The translations under genes and the position numbers were made by a program. Shown here piece by piece: positions 27,243 to 35,659 of a DNA stretch of 64,000 bases. The DNA lies in NCBI GenBank assembly GCA_963708905.1, contig CAVPUV010000081.1, forward strand, positions 186,001-250,000. The letters are read 5' to 3'. The DNA is from SHZL01 sp963708905. Lineage in GTDB: Bacteria; Pseudomonadota; Gammaproteobacteria; Xanthomonadales; SZUA-36. The notes beneath the pieces are model-generated. The model was not told the origin of the DNA and searched no databases. It worked only from the letters and a program-made list of their open reading frames with translations. Positions within the stretch are counted from its first letter, which is position 1. Each line of letters opens with the position of its first letter.

Positions 27243-27306
27243 CTCAGTTTTGTGTGTTGATTGAGATAGAGCCATCGAAAATCCAACACACAAGCTGTTC
27301 GATGGC
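27243..27306 (-). promoter_or_regulatory. RRM leader with two interleaved perfect helices (pseudoknot or switch)
   Basis: Plus-strand coordinates: helix A pairs 27271-27279 (GCCATCGAA) with 27298-27306 (TTCGATGGC), 9 bp. Helix B pairs 27250-27259 (TTGTGTGTTG) with 27284-27293 (CAACACACAA), 10 bp. The arms alternate A-B-A-B, so the two helices either form an H-type pseudoknot (linkers of 4, 4 and 11 nt) or exclude each other. Helix B ends 2 nt from the segment holding the GAGGA ribosome site (27243-27247). Confidence 0.72.
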
Positions 27307-27557
27307 AAAGGCATACAACCGCCAGCCAGGGTAATTACGTGACTATAAGCAGATGAATTTCAATGTTTTCTGCTGCTGTTGCCAGGAACCCGTCCGTCAT
27401 AGTGTACTACGATGGCGCAAAAGGTTCGCCAAATCCTGCTTCTGCCGGCAGAGGCCTGTTCTGCCGCTCACCCGCCTGGTAAGCAATATGGCGCTTAGAC
27501 CATTTGACGGCAAAGGTCTATGATCCGGAAGACGATCAGGATTTGAATCGGTATTAC

Positions 27558-28541
27558 ATGGCAAAAAGATCCACACCAAGTATTGCTCTTGTGCTCGGCA
27601 GCGGTGCGGCACGCGGTTGGGCACATATCGGTGTCATCCACGAACTCAACGAGATGGGCATCAGGCCTGACATCATCGTCGGTTCCTCGGTCGGGTCTGT
27701 GGTCGCTGCCGCCTATGCCTCCGGTCATCTCGCCCGGTTCGAGGAGTGGGTATCGGGTTTAAGCCGTGTGGACATCATTCGTTTGCTGGATGCCAAGATG
27801 ACTGGCGGTGGTTTTCTGCAGGGCAGGAGTTTGATGGACGCCATCAGAAAACGTATCGGTGACCCCGAAATCGAGGACCTGCAGATTCAATTTGCCTGTG
27901 TGGCAACCGAATTCGGGACCGGCCGTGAATTATGGTTGCGCCAGGGGTCGCTGCTCGATGCCTGCCGCGCATCCATTGCCTTGCCTGGCGTGTTTGCGCC
28001 CGCGCGTGACCGTGAAGGCCGCTTGTTGATGGACGGCGGCCTCGTCAACCCCGTGCCGGTGTCGCTGGCCCGCGCCATGGACGCGGATATCGTCATTGCG
28101 GTTAATCTCAATGGCGATCGGGTTGGGCGGCACCTGTTGGACGATGCCGGCGCCGATGTCGGCTCGAAAGGGGCTCAGGGAGACGAGTTGCAGCCTGTGG
28201 AAATTCAGCACAGGAATTCCATGGTTGGCAAATGGGCAGCGAAAATGAAAACCGGCTTGGGTACCCGGCTGGATGCCTACATTGCATCCTTACGTAAAAA
28301 AGGAGATTCTGACCCGGGGTTGTTCGATGTCATCGCCGCTTCGATCGACATCATGCAGGACCGCATTACCCGTTCACGCATGGCGGGCGAGCCGCCGGAC
28401 GTCCACATCACACCGCGACTCAGCCAAATTGGTCTGATGGAATTCGATCGCGCGGCCGAGTCCATCGAAGAAGGCCGCAGGGCGACTTTGCTGCATAAAA
28501 TCGAACTCGATGACGTGGCCAAGCTCCAGGCCGAAAACTGA
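27558..28541 (+). CDS. patatin-like phospholipase
   Basis: 327 residues, RssA-like. Oxyanion motif 'GSGAARGWAHIGV' near residue 14, nucleophile S44 in the GxSxG motif 'VGSSVGS', and catalytic D160 in 'MDGGLVNP', the complete patatin Ser-Asp dyad. It is predicted to hydrolyse lipid acyl esters. No signal peptide, so cytoplasmic or membrane-associated. ATG 27558 is chosen as the closest fit to the family N-terminus; an upstream TTG at 27504 adds 18 atypical residues. GT9 follows after 16 bp. Confidence 0.87.
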   Translation: MAKRSTPSIALVLGSGAARGWAHIGVIHELNEMGIRPDIIVGSSVGSVVAAAYASGHLARFEEWVSGLSRVDIIRLLDAKMTGGGFLQGRSLMDAIRKRIGDPEIEDLQIQFACVATEFGTGRELWLRQGSLLDACRASIALPGVFAPARDREGRLLMDGGLVNPVPVSLARAMDADIVIAVNLNGDRVGRHLLDDAGADVGSKGAQGDELQPVEIQHRNSMVGKWAAKMKTGLGTRLDAYIASLRKKGDSDPGLFDVIAASIDIMQDRITRSRMAGEPPDVHITPRLSQIGLMEFDRAAESIEEGRRATLLHKIELDDVAKLQAEN

Positions 28542-28557
28542 GCAGCGAGACACGTAA

Positions 28558-29589
28558 GTGACAATGGAAGTGCCGAAGCGCGTTCTGGTTGTCCGTATTG
28601 GCCGCCTTGGCGACACCATTCTGGCGACGCCGATCATCCAGGCTTTGCAACAGACTTGTGGCGCGGGTGTGATGATTGACTTCGCGGTCAGCCCGGGCGC
28701 TTGCACGGCCGCCCTGGACCTGGATCAGCGCATCAACCAGGTCTTTCCCATCGTGCATCGCCAGATTCCCTGGTACCTGAATCGGTCCAAGCGCGCGTTG
28801 CGCAAGCATTCCAGGGATTGGCCCTATGATCTCGTTTTCAACCTTGAATGCGGTCCGCAGTGCGATGACTTCATCGAATTCGTTCACGCCCTGGAATTTT
28901 TTGGACGGCCGTGCAGCCAGCCCCGGCACATGCCCGGACGGCACTGTGTGGATACCGAGAAGACCATCTATGCCGATGTGCTCGGGCATGAGGCGACGGC
29001 TGCTGCGGTCCCTGCACTGGAAATATCACCTCAGGTGGAAATTCGCCCCGGTGGCATCGATGGGGACTGCATCATTCTCAGTCCGGGCTTTTCCGGCGTT
29101 CAGAGGCAGGGTTATCGCAGCCACCGGCGTTGGCCGGACCATCACTGGAACAAGCTGATTGATTTGATCACGCGCTCCGGGCGCTCCATTGCGATCAACG
29201 GCAGCGCGGATGAAGAGCGTTGCTTTGAATCCTTGCTGGCGAGCCCGGGGGTGAAGTCCCTGTTTGGATCTCCGCTGATAGAGCTGATAGCAGCGATTAA
29301 ACGAGCGCGTTGCATGATTTCAGTCGATACCGGTTCGATGCATCTGGCTACGGCACTCGGCATACCCACCATTGCGTTGTTCGGGCCGACGAATCCGGAC
29401 CTGACGGGTCCTTATCCCGGTAAAGTGCCCAGCCGGGTACTCACCGGCGATGTTGACTGCCAACCCTGCTTCCAGACACCATTACAGAAGAAGTGCAGCT
29501 TCAACCGCTGCATGCAGGAGCTGAGTCCTGAGTTGGTCTTCGCAGAGCTTGAGCGATTGATCAGTCAAAACCCAGCCGGCACTTACTGA
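28558..29589 (+). CDS. family 9 glycosyltransferase (heptosyltransferase-like)
   Basis: 343 residues. N-terminal 'RVLVVRIGRLGDTILATPIIQAL' and C-terminal 'CMISVDTGSMHLATALGIPTIALFGPTNP' are hallmark GT9 segments, as in the WaaC/WaaF/RfaQ group that adds heptose to lipopolysaccharide core. GTG at 28558 or ATG at 28564 may start it. It sits with the patatin gene, possibly in one lipid or envelope unit. Acceptor sugar unknown. Confidence 0.85.
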   Translation: MTMEVPKRVLVVRIGRLGDTILATPIIQALQQTCGAGVMIDFAVSPGACTAALDLDQRINQVFPIVHRQIPWYLNRSKRALRKHSRDWPYDLVFNLECGPQCDDFIEFVHALEFFGRPCSQPRHMPGRHCVDTEKTIYADVLGHEATAAAVPALEISPQVEIRPGGIDGDCIILSPGFSGVQRQGYRSHRRWPDHHWNKLIDLITRSGRSIAINGSADEERCFESLLASPGVKSLFGSPLIELIAAIKRARCMISVDTGSMHLATALGIPTIALFGPTNPDLTGPYPGKVPSRVLTGDVDCQPCFQTPLQKKCSFNRCMQELSPELVFAELERLISQNPAGTY

Positions 29590-29618
29590 CAACTCAAGGC
29601 TGAACCACGCATGTGACT

Positions 29619-31694
29619 ATGAAAAATACCACGGCTGCCGCGCTGCTGGCGGCGCTGTTGCCGATCAACCTGGTGCGCAGCGACGAGCCTGATCCTTACC
29701 TGTGGCTGGAGGAGGTCGAAGGTACGGAAGCCTTGGCCTGGGTGGAAGAACGCAACCAGGAGTCCCTGTCGGTGCTGGAGAAGTTGCCGCAATACCAACG
29801 GCTTTTCGACCAGAACCTCGCGGTTTATGATTCGAAGGAGCGCATTCCATATCCTGAAATTCTCGGGGAGCACCTGTATAACTTCTGGCAGGACGCCAGC
29901 AACGAGCGTGGCCTGTGGCGGCGAACGACCCCGGAACAATACGCTTCCGGCGATCCGCAGTGGGAAGTCCTGCTGAATTTGGACGAGTTGGCAGTGGCAG
30001 AAAATGAGAACTGGGTGTGGAAAGGCAGCAGCTGCCTCCCGCCCGGCTATCAGCGCTGCCTGCTGTCTCTGTCAAGGGGCGGGGCCGATGCGGTGGTGAT
30101 CAGGGAATTCGATGTCCCCAGCAGATCCTTCGTGGCGGATGGATTCAACATCCCTGAAGCCAAGAGCGACATGAGTTTTTTTGATCAGGACACGGTTTTT
30201 GTTGGTACGGATTTCGGCGCCGGCAGCATGACCGGGTCGGGTTATCCCCGCATCAGCAAAATATGGAAGCGCGGCACACCGCTGGAACAGGCTGAAGTGG
30301 TGTACGCAGGCAAAGCAGAAGACGTTGGCATCAGCACTTTGGTCATTCATACTCCGGAAAAGAGCTACCCAATCGTTTTTCGCGCGGACACTTTCTTCAC
30401 CAGCGAGGTTTTTTATTACCGGGACGGTGAACTGTTCAAGCTGGACGTTCCTGCCGATGCCGTGGTTGAAACCGTGTTTCGCAACCAGTTGCTGATCAGC
30501 CTGAAGACCGACTGGCACAGGGATGGCAAAACCTGGAAACAAGGCTCCCTGGTCAGTGTCGACCTGGACGACCTGTTGCGGGGTGAAGGCAAAGTAATGA
30601 GTGTGGTTGAGCCGGATGCGCGCTCGGCCATCAGTGAAGTCAGCCGCAGCCGTGACCTGTTGCTGGTCAATCGCATGGTCGATGTGCGCAGCCTGTTGAC
30701 TGCTTACAGCCTGGATGGCGGCCAGTGGCAACAGCATCCCATCGATGCTCCGGCCATGGGCCAGGTTGCCGTCACCAGCGCCAGCGAGTACAGCAACTTT
30801 TACTTTTTCACCTACCAGGACTTCCTCACGCCGACCACGCTGTTCCAGGCAGAAGGTCTGTCTGCGCCAAAAGCTGCCAAAGCGCTGCCGGCCTTCTTCG
30901 ATGCTTCACCCTTTGAAGTAATCCAGCAATTCACCGAGTCTGCCGATGGAACCCGCGTGCCTTATTTCCGCGTGGCGCGCAAGGGACTGGAACTCAATGG
31001 CAAAAATAAAACGCTGATTTATGCCTACGGTGGCTTCGAGGTTGCGATGAATCCGGTGTATTCCGCCGTCATCGGAATGGACTGGCTCGCCGCAGGAGGT
31101 GTCTATGTTTTGGCCAACATCCGCGGCGGCGGAGAGTATGGCCCGGCCTGGCATTTGGCCGCGCAGAGGGAGAACCGGCAGAAATCCTATGATGACTTCT
31201 ACGCCGTCGCCGAAGACGTCATTCGTCAGGGCATAAGCTCGCCACAGTACCTTGGAATCCGCGGCGGAAGCGGCGGTGGTCTGCTGGTGGGAATGCTGTT
31301 CACCCAGCGTCCTGACCTGTTCGGCGCCGTGGTCTGCCAGGTTCCCTTGCTGGATATGAAGCGCTTCAGTCATTTGCTGGCCGGCGCCAGCTGGGTGGCG
31401 GAATATGGTGACCCGGACAAGCCCGAAGACTGGGCTTTTCTACAGCATTACTCGCCTTATCACAATCTGGATAAAGCCAAAAACTACCCGCGCGTTTTTT
31501 TCACCACCTCCACCCGCGATGACCGCGTCCACCCGGGCCATGCCAGGAAAATGGTGGCAAAAATGAACGCCATGGGAAAGCCCAATTTCTATTATGAAAA
31601 CACCGAAGGCGGTCACGGTGGCGCCGCCAACAACCAGCAGCAGGCTCGGGTACAGGCTTTGATTTACAGTTATTTACTGAATGAACTGGAATAA
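29619..31694 (+). CDS. secreted prolyl oligopeptidase, peptidase family S9A
   Basis: 691 residues. N-terminal signal-like segment ('MKNTTAAALLAALLPINLV'), S9 beta-propeller ('DPYLWLEEVEGTEALAWVEERN' is the classic S9A start), and the alpha/beta-hydrolase domain with nucleophile S551 in 'GIRGGSGGGLL', Asp near 635 in 'STRDDRVHPGH' and H666 in 'EGGHGG'. It cleaves short peptides after Pro and probably acts in the periplasm. The GTG at 29613 is an alternative start. A hairpin with T-tract follows at 31732. Confidence 0.9.
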   Translation: MKNTTAAALLAALLPINLVRSDEPDPYLWLEEVEGTEALAWVEERNQESLSVLEKLPQYQRLFDQNLAVYDSKERIPYPEILGEHLYNFWQDASNERGLWRRTTPEQYASGDPQWEVLLNLDELAVAENENWVWKGSSCLPPGYQRCLLSLSRGGADAVVIREFDVPSRSFVADGFNIPEAKSDMSFFDQDTVFVGTDFGAGSMTGSGYPRISKIWKRGTPLEQAEVVYAGKAEDVGISTLVIHTPEKSYPIVFRADTFFTSEVFYYRDGELFKLDVPADAVVETVFRNQLLISLKTDWHRDGKTWKQGSLVSVDLDDLLRGEGKVMSVVEPDARSAISEVSRSRDLLLVNRMVDVRSLLTAYSLDGGQWQQHPIDAPAMGQVAVTSASEYSNFYFFTYQDFLTPTTLFQAEGLSAPKAAKALPAFFDASPFEVIQQFTESADGTRVPYFRVARKGLELNGKNKTLIYAYGGFEVAMNPVYSAVIGMDWLAAGGVYVLANIRGGGEYGPAWHLAAQRENRQKSYDDFYAVAEDVIRQGISSPQYLGIRGGSGGGLLVGMLFTQRPDLFGAVVCQVPLLDMKRFSHLLAGASWVAEYGDPDKPEDWAFLQHYSPYHNLDKAKNYPRVFFTTSTRDDRVHPGHARKMVAKMNAMGKPNFYYENTEGGHGGAANNQQQARVQALIYSYLLNELE

Positions 31695-31731
31695 GCAGCA
31701 TGATGGGCCTGTGGCGTTTTACTGACTGGGA

Positions 31732-31759
31732 GCTTGTCGGTTAAGTCCGACAGGCTTTT
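31732..31759 (+). terminator. Rho-independent terminator between convergent genes
   Basis: GCTTGTCGG (31732-31740) pairs with CCGACAGGC (31747-31755), one T-G wobble, 6-nt loop, followed by TTTT on the plus strand. It lies 38 bp after the prolyl oligopeptidase stop and reaches the stop codon of the convergent Tyr/His-rich gene, so it may serve both. Confidence 0.72.
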
Positions 31760-32189
31760 AGTGATGCCCGCGGCGGTCACGATCACGGCCACCATCATGG
31801 CCACGGTAACGATCGTGGCCATAGTTATTGCCATATCCATAGCCATACGACTCACCGTGACTTCTTCCATGCCTGTTGCTGTGCCGGTAATCATACCTGG
31901 ATTCATGTCTGCTTCGATGCCCGTATCCATGTCTGGAATGACTTCTGTAGCCGTATGAATAGTCACGGTAGCCATAGGGCGCCGGGTAGTAATTCGATTG
32001 CGGGTAGTAATAGGATTGCGGGTAGTAATAGGGCGCCGTGCCATACTCCAGATAGCCGCCGTAGCCGATGGGAACGGCGATGCTTAGCGAACCGCGAAAT
32101 CCGCCGTGTCCGGGAGAGTGGGCCTGAACCAGTGAGGTCGCGGCCAACAACGGTAATCCGATCAAAAGTGTGGTGATGAGCTTGTTCAT
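31758..32189 (-). CDS. exported Tyr/His/Arg-rich low-complexity protein
   Basis: 143 residues. ATG 32189 has AGGAGG upstream. Signal peptide ('LITTLLIGLPLLAATSLVQA') then 'HSPGHGGFRGS'. The rest is dominated by Tyr, His, Arg, Gly and Ser, including a tandem 'YYYPQS' repeat (twice) and a C-terminal Arg-Asp-Gly-His tail. The composition resembles proteins annotated as metal-binding or envelope-associated low-complexity proteins; no domain recognised. His clusters could bind metals (inference). Confidence 0.72.
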   Translation of the reverse strand: MNKLITTLLIGLPLLAATSLVQAHSPGHGGFRGSLSIAVPIGYGGYLEYGTAPYYYPQSYYYPQSNYYPAPYGYRDYSYGYRSHSRHGYGHRSRHESRYDYRHSNRHGRSHGESYGYGYGNNYGHDRYRGHDGGRDRDRRGHH

Positions 32190-32330
32190 GACATTTCCTC
32201 CTAGTGCGTCGAGTACAGGCTTATAGTGCACGTGAAGGTCTGAATGGGGGCTGAATGAAAAATGATCACCAATCCGCGCCAGCTGACAGCACGCGCGTGA
32301 ATGAATTTGGCAACTGGCGCCAGACCGGAT

Positions 32331-32744
32331 TTACACGGGGTAGGCTTCGAAGCAGGGTACATCGTCGCCCGCGCACGACCAGGCCGCGCGTGATTCGATG
32401 AAGATGCGCGCCTGCGGGGCGATGTTGGGTTCGACATCCAGTGTGCCGGCGGGAATGAACACCAGATTCATGCTCGGAATTGCTGCCGGCAGCGGTCCGC
32501 CGCACTGGCTACAGAAAGTACGCGTAAATCGTTGCGCTTCGGGCAGCTTGTAGGCTTTGATCGAAGCCACATCACCCGTCCAGGCGATGGCGCTGCCTTG
32601 CACAAACAGGTTGGTCGCGTGCCCCGTGCCTGTCGCCTTGCGGCAGCGCGTGCAATGACAATGCACGAAGCGGGCGGGTTCGCCGCTGACGCTGTAATGC
32701 AAAGCACCGCAAAGACACGATCCGGTCAACGTTTGTTCGGCCAT
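32331..32744 (-). CDS. GFA/CENP-V family zinc protein
   Basis: 137 residues with the glutathione-dependent formaldehyde-activating fold. Zinc ligands: 'GSCLCGALHY', 'CHCTRCRKATG', and 'TFCSQCGGP'. Family members are mostly of unknown substrate despite the name. ATG at 32744. The 141-bp gap to the Tyr/His-rich gene holds no gene. Confidence 0.87.
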   Translation of the reverse strand: MAEQTLTGSCLCGALHYSVSGEPARFVHCHCTRCRKATGTGHATNLFVQGSAIAWTGDVASIKAYKLPEAQRFTRTFCSQCGGPLPAAIPSMNLVFIPAGTLDVEPNIAPQARIFIESRAAWSCAGDDVPCFEAYPV

Positions 32745-32847
32745 GGGTATCCACCTCTGTCAGGGTTCCTGCATTCCAGCATAACAAATTCCGCGGCACA
32801 TGCGGCCGCTGACAGCGCACAAGCTTGCTGCTAGGCTGAAGAACATG

Positions 32848-33297
32848 AAATCCATTCTTTTTGTGTGCATGGGCAATATCTGCCGTTCGCCGGCAGCGGA
32901 AGGTATTTTTCGGAAACTGGTAGCCGCTGCGGGACGGGGCGCCGAATTCGACATCGACTCGGCGGGAACGATCGGCTATCACGCCGGCGACATGGCGGAT
33001 AGCCGCATGCGATCCGCAGCCGAGGGGCGGGGGTACACGCTCGATAGCATCGCACGCCGGATCGAGCGCGCCGACTTTTACCGTTTCGACTGGATCGTGA
33101 CCATGGATGAGGTAAATTTCAGCGAAGTGAGCGCCATGAATCCCGGTTCCGGGGTCAAAATTGTTCCGATCTGCAAGTACTGCGAACAGCACACAGAGAC
33201 CGAGGTCCCCGATCCTTACTATGGCGGTGAAGCCGGCTTTCAAAAGGTGATCGACATTCTCGAGGATGCCTGCGCCAACCTGCTGCGGCACATCTGA
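32848..33297 (+). CDS. low-molecular-weight protein-tyrosine-phosphatase family, probable ribulosamine-5-phosphatase
   Basis: 149 residues. P-loop C8-x5-R14 ('CMGNICRSP') at the N-terminus, general acid 'DPYYGG' near the C-terminus. In several bacteria LMW-PTP homologues beside a fructosamine kinase act as protein-ribulosamine 5-phosphatases in deglycation (established for the family; inferred here). The kinase gene starts 14 bp downstream. ATG at 32848 is chosen because the P-loop must lie near the N-terminus; an ATG at 32800 adds 16 atypical residues. Confidence 0.87.
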   Translation, partial: KSILFVCMGNICRSPAAEGIFRKLVAAAGRGAEFDIDSAGTIGYHAGDMADSRMRSAAEGRGYTLDSIARRIERADFYRFDWIVTMDEVNFSEVSAMNPGSGVKIVPICKYCEQHTETEVPDPYYGGEAGFQKVIDILEDACANLLRHI

Positions 33298-33311
33298 AGT
33301 ACAACCGGCCG

Positions 33312-34214
33312 GTGAACGGAACTTATCCCTCGATACTTGATGAACTCGGACGCGGCGCGCCTGTTGACCTGGTGAGCATTGGCGGCGGCTGTATCGCCGA
33401 TGCGGGTGTCGCGACCTTTGCCAATGGTTCCAAGGTCTTTGTCAAACGGGCTGCGGGCGGGCGCAAGCTGTTGGAGCCGGGTATGTTCGAGCGCGAAGCG
33501 GAAGGCTTGCGAGCCCTGGCGGAAGTCAATGCCATTCGAGTGCCCGAAGTGATTGCGGTTGGCGCGGAAGCGCTGGTGCTCGAAATGATCCGGCCGGCCC
33601 CGAAGAAGCGGGGGTTTGCTGAAGATTTTGGCCGGAAGTTCGCCGCTTTGCATGATCACCGCGGCCCGGCCTGCGGCTTTGTCCATGACAATTTCATTGG
33701 TGCTTCAAAGCAGATCAACCAACCGGTGGACGGCCCATGGAACGCGGTTTCCGATGGTGATGGATCCTCATGGCCCCAATTTTTTCTCCAGCGCCGCCTG
33801 CGCTTTCAGGTGCGTCTGGCGGAGAGCCGCGGTTGTGGCCGGGAACTCGGGCGCCTGCTGGATTGGGCCGAGGCGCTTGTCATCGAGCTTTTAAATGCGG
33901 CGAGGGAGGCTCCGAGCCTTCTGCACGGTGATCTGTGGAGCGGAAATTTTATCGTCGATGAGCGTGGCGAGGCCTGTCTGATCGACCCGGCGGTATATTA
34001 TGGGCACCGCGAAGCGGACCTCGCGATGACGCGGTTGTTTGGCGGCTTCGAACCTTCGTTCTACGCAGCTTATGCCGAGGCGTCACCGCTGGCGCCCGGT
34101 CACCAGGATCGTTTGGCCATTTACCAGCTCTACCACGTCTTGAACCACCTGAACCTGTTCGGTGGCGGATACTTCGAACAGGCTAAACGCATTCTGCGGC
34201 AATATGCGGGCTAA
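33312..34214 (+). CDS. fructosamine/ribulosamine 3-kinase family protein
   Basis: 300 residues, GTG start. Aminoglycoside-phosphotransferase-like fold with the catalytic loop 'LLHGDLWSGNF' and the metal-binding 'CLIDPAVYYGHREADLAM'. FN3K-type kinases phosphorylate sugar adducts on proteins so they fall off. Adjacent to the LMW-PTP gene, it would complete a phosphatase/kinase pair that removes ribulose-5-phosphate-derived adducts (inference from known bacterial pairs). It is followed directly by the receiver-MBL gene, and the ends nearly touch. Confidence 0.88.
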   Translation: MNGTYPSILDELGRGAPVDLVSIGGGCIADAGVATFANGSKVFVKRAAGGRKLLEPGMFEREAEGLRALAEVNAIRVPEVIAVGAEALVLEMIRPAPKKRGFAEDFGRKFAALHDHRGPACGFVHDNFIGASKQINQPVDGPWNAVSDGDGSSWPQFFLQRRLRFQVRLAESRGCGRELGRLLDWAEALVIELLNAAREAPSLLHGDLWSGNFIVDERGEACLIDPAVYYGHREADLAMTRLFGGFEPSFYAAYAEASPLAPGHQDRLAIYQLYHVLNHLNLFGGGYFEQAKRILRQYAG

Positions 34215-34245
34215 AGCTGGTTCCGTCGATCAACAGGCTGCTAGA

Positions 34246-35481
34246 ATGAGCAGTATGAGTGCGCGAGGATTGAAGGTCCTGGTGATAGACGACAGTTCGA
34301 TGGCCGTCCATGTCACCGTGCAGTTGCTGCAGACCGCCGGCTACCAGGCCGAAGGATTCATTGGGTCGGAGCGGGCCATCGATCGTATCCGTGAAATGCG
34401 GCCGGACGTCATTATCCTTGATGTGATGATGCCGGGTATCAATGGATTCGAGCTCCTCACCATGGTACGCCAGCACGAAGATCTGGCCGACGTGCGCATC
34501 CTGATGGCCTCGGCCAAGGCCTATGAGGCAGATAGAAACAAAGCGAAGAGGTTGGGGGCGGATGGGTACATCCTCAAACCCTTCACGATGGAAAAATTCG
34601 ACTCTACCATGCAATCCCTGGGTTCGATGCAGCTGTCAGCCTGGGGTGTGCGCGGCACGCTGCCCGTGCCGCAGGAGGGCTACATTCGCTATGGGGGTAA
34701 TACCTCCTGTTACTCCTTGCAGCTCACGCCAGAACGCCATCTGGTGTTCGATGCCGGTACCGGTATCAAGAACTGTGGCAACGCGTTGTTGAAGATTGGC
34801 CAAAAGCGCGTCTCGGTCGACCTGTTCATCACCCACCCGCACTGGGACCACATCAACGCCTTCCCCTTCTTCATGCCGCTGTACCTTCCGGGAAATGCGG
34901 TGCGTGTTCATGGAGCAGCGCAGGATGAGGTCGGATTTGAGCGACTCATCGTATCGCAGATGGATGGCATCTACTTTCCGGTCACAACGCAAGAGTTCGG
35001 CGCCCATGTGACTTTCCACGAGATCGGTCAACAGGAGATGGAGTTCGATGGCGTGCGCGTGCGCTCGATGTTGTTGAAGCACCCTGGGCACTGCCTCGGT
35101 TACCGCGTCGATTACAGGGGCCGAAGCTTCTGTTACATCACCGACAATGAACTTTACCCGGCGGACTCGGAGTTCGCCGACGAGGAATTCCTGCATGATC
35201 TGGCGGATTTCTGCCGCGGAGCAAACGTGCTGGTGCACGATTGCACATATTCCGACCAGGAGTACGCCGCCAAGGTACATTGGGGTCATTCCTCGCTGAG
35301 CGAGGTGTGCCGGCTGGCGCATCTGGCCGAGGTGGAACGCCTGTGGATCCACCACCACGATCCCGACCAGTCGGATGATGACATCGAGTGCAAACTCGAG
35401 TTCTGTGCCACGACGCTGCAACTGTATGGCAGCCGAACCGAGGCAGTGCTGCCGCGGGAAGGGACCAGTGAGGCGGTGTGA
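34246..35481 (+). CDS. response-regulator receiver fused to a metallo-beta-lactamase-fold domain
   Basis: 411 residues. N-terminal receiver with D15/D16, phospho-acceptor D59 ('VIILDVMMPG') and K111 ('ILKPF'). C-terminal MBL domain with H197-x-H199-x-D201-H202 ('THPHWDH'), 'YITDNELYP', 'DCTYSDQEY', 'HWGHSSL' and a final 'IHHHDP'. The MBL half resembles cyclic-nucleotide phosphodiesterase or RNase Z-like enzymes. Phosphorylation may gate a hydrolase (inference). It is 32 bp after the FN3K stop. Start ATG 34246 is chosen over 34162, which would overlap FN3K by 53 bp. Confidence 0.83.
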   Translation: MSSMSARGLKVLVIDDSSMAVHVTVQLLQTAGYQAEGFIGSERAIDRIREMRPDVIILDVMMPGINGFELLTMVRQHEDLADVRILMASAKAYEADRNKAKRLGADGYILKPFTMEKFDSTMQSLGSMQLSAWGVRGTLPVPQEGYIRYGGNTSCYSLQLTPERHLVFDAGTGIKNCGNALLKIGQKRVSVDLFITHPHWDHINAFPFFMPLYLPGNAVRVHGAAQDEVGFERLIVSQMDGIYFPVTTQEFGAHVTFHEIGQQEMEFDGVRVRSMLLKHPGHCLGYRVDYRGRSFCYITDNELYPADSEFADEEFLHDLADFCRGANVLVHDCTYSDQEYAAKVHWGHSSLSEVCRLAHLAEVERLWIHHHDPDQSDDDIECKLEFCATTLQLYGSRTEAVLPREGTSEAV

Positions 35482-35526
35482 AATGCTCCCGTGTGCTGTT
35501 GTTTGAGGGTCTTTTCCGCTGCCGGC

Positions 35527-35574
35527 CCGGAAAGCTGACCCAAAGCATCGGTGTCGAGCCGGAAAGTTGATCCA
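35527..35574 (+). repeat. short direct repeat
   Basis: CCGGAAAG(C/T)TGA(C/T)CCA occurs at 35527-35542 and again at 35559-35574, 32 bp apart with two mismatches, in the 178-bp gap before the methyltransferase gene. It could be a pair of binding sites or an old insertion trace. Confidence 0.4.
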
Positions 35575-35659
35575 GATCAAAGCAGAATGAGGCCATAACC
35601 GTTGTACTTGTGGCCGCCAAATTGACCTACACCACTTTGTCTGTCTGAGAGGAAACGCA

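Noticed and set aside
31970..32040. Repeated GGGTAGTAATAGG blocks resembling a small repeat array
   Set aside because: They encode the YYYPQS repeats of the low-complexity protein; there are no spacers and no CRISPR features.
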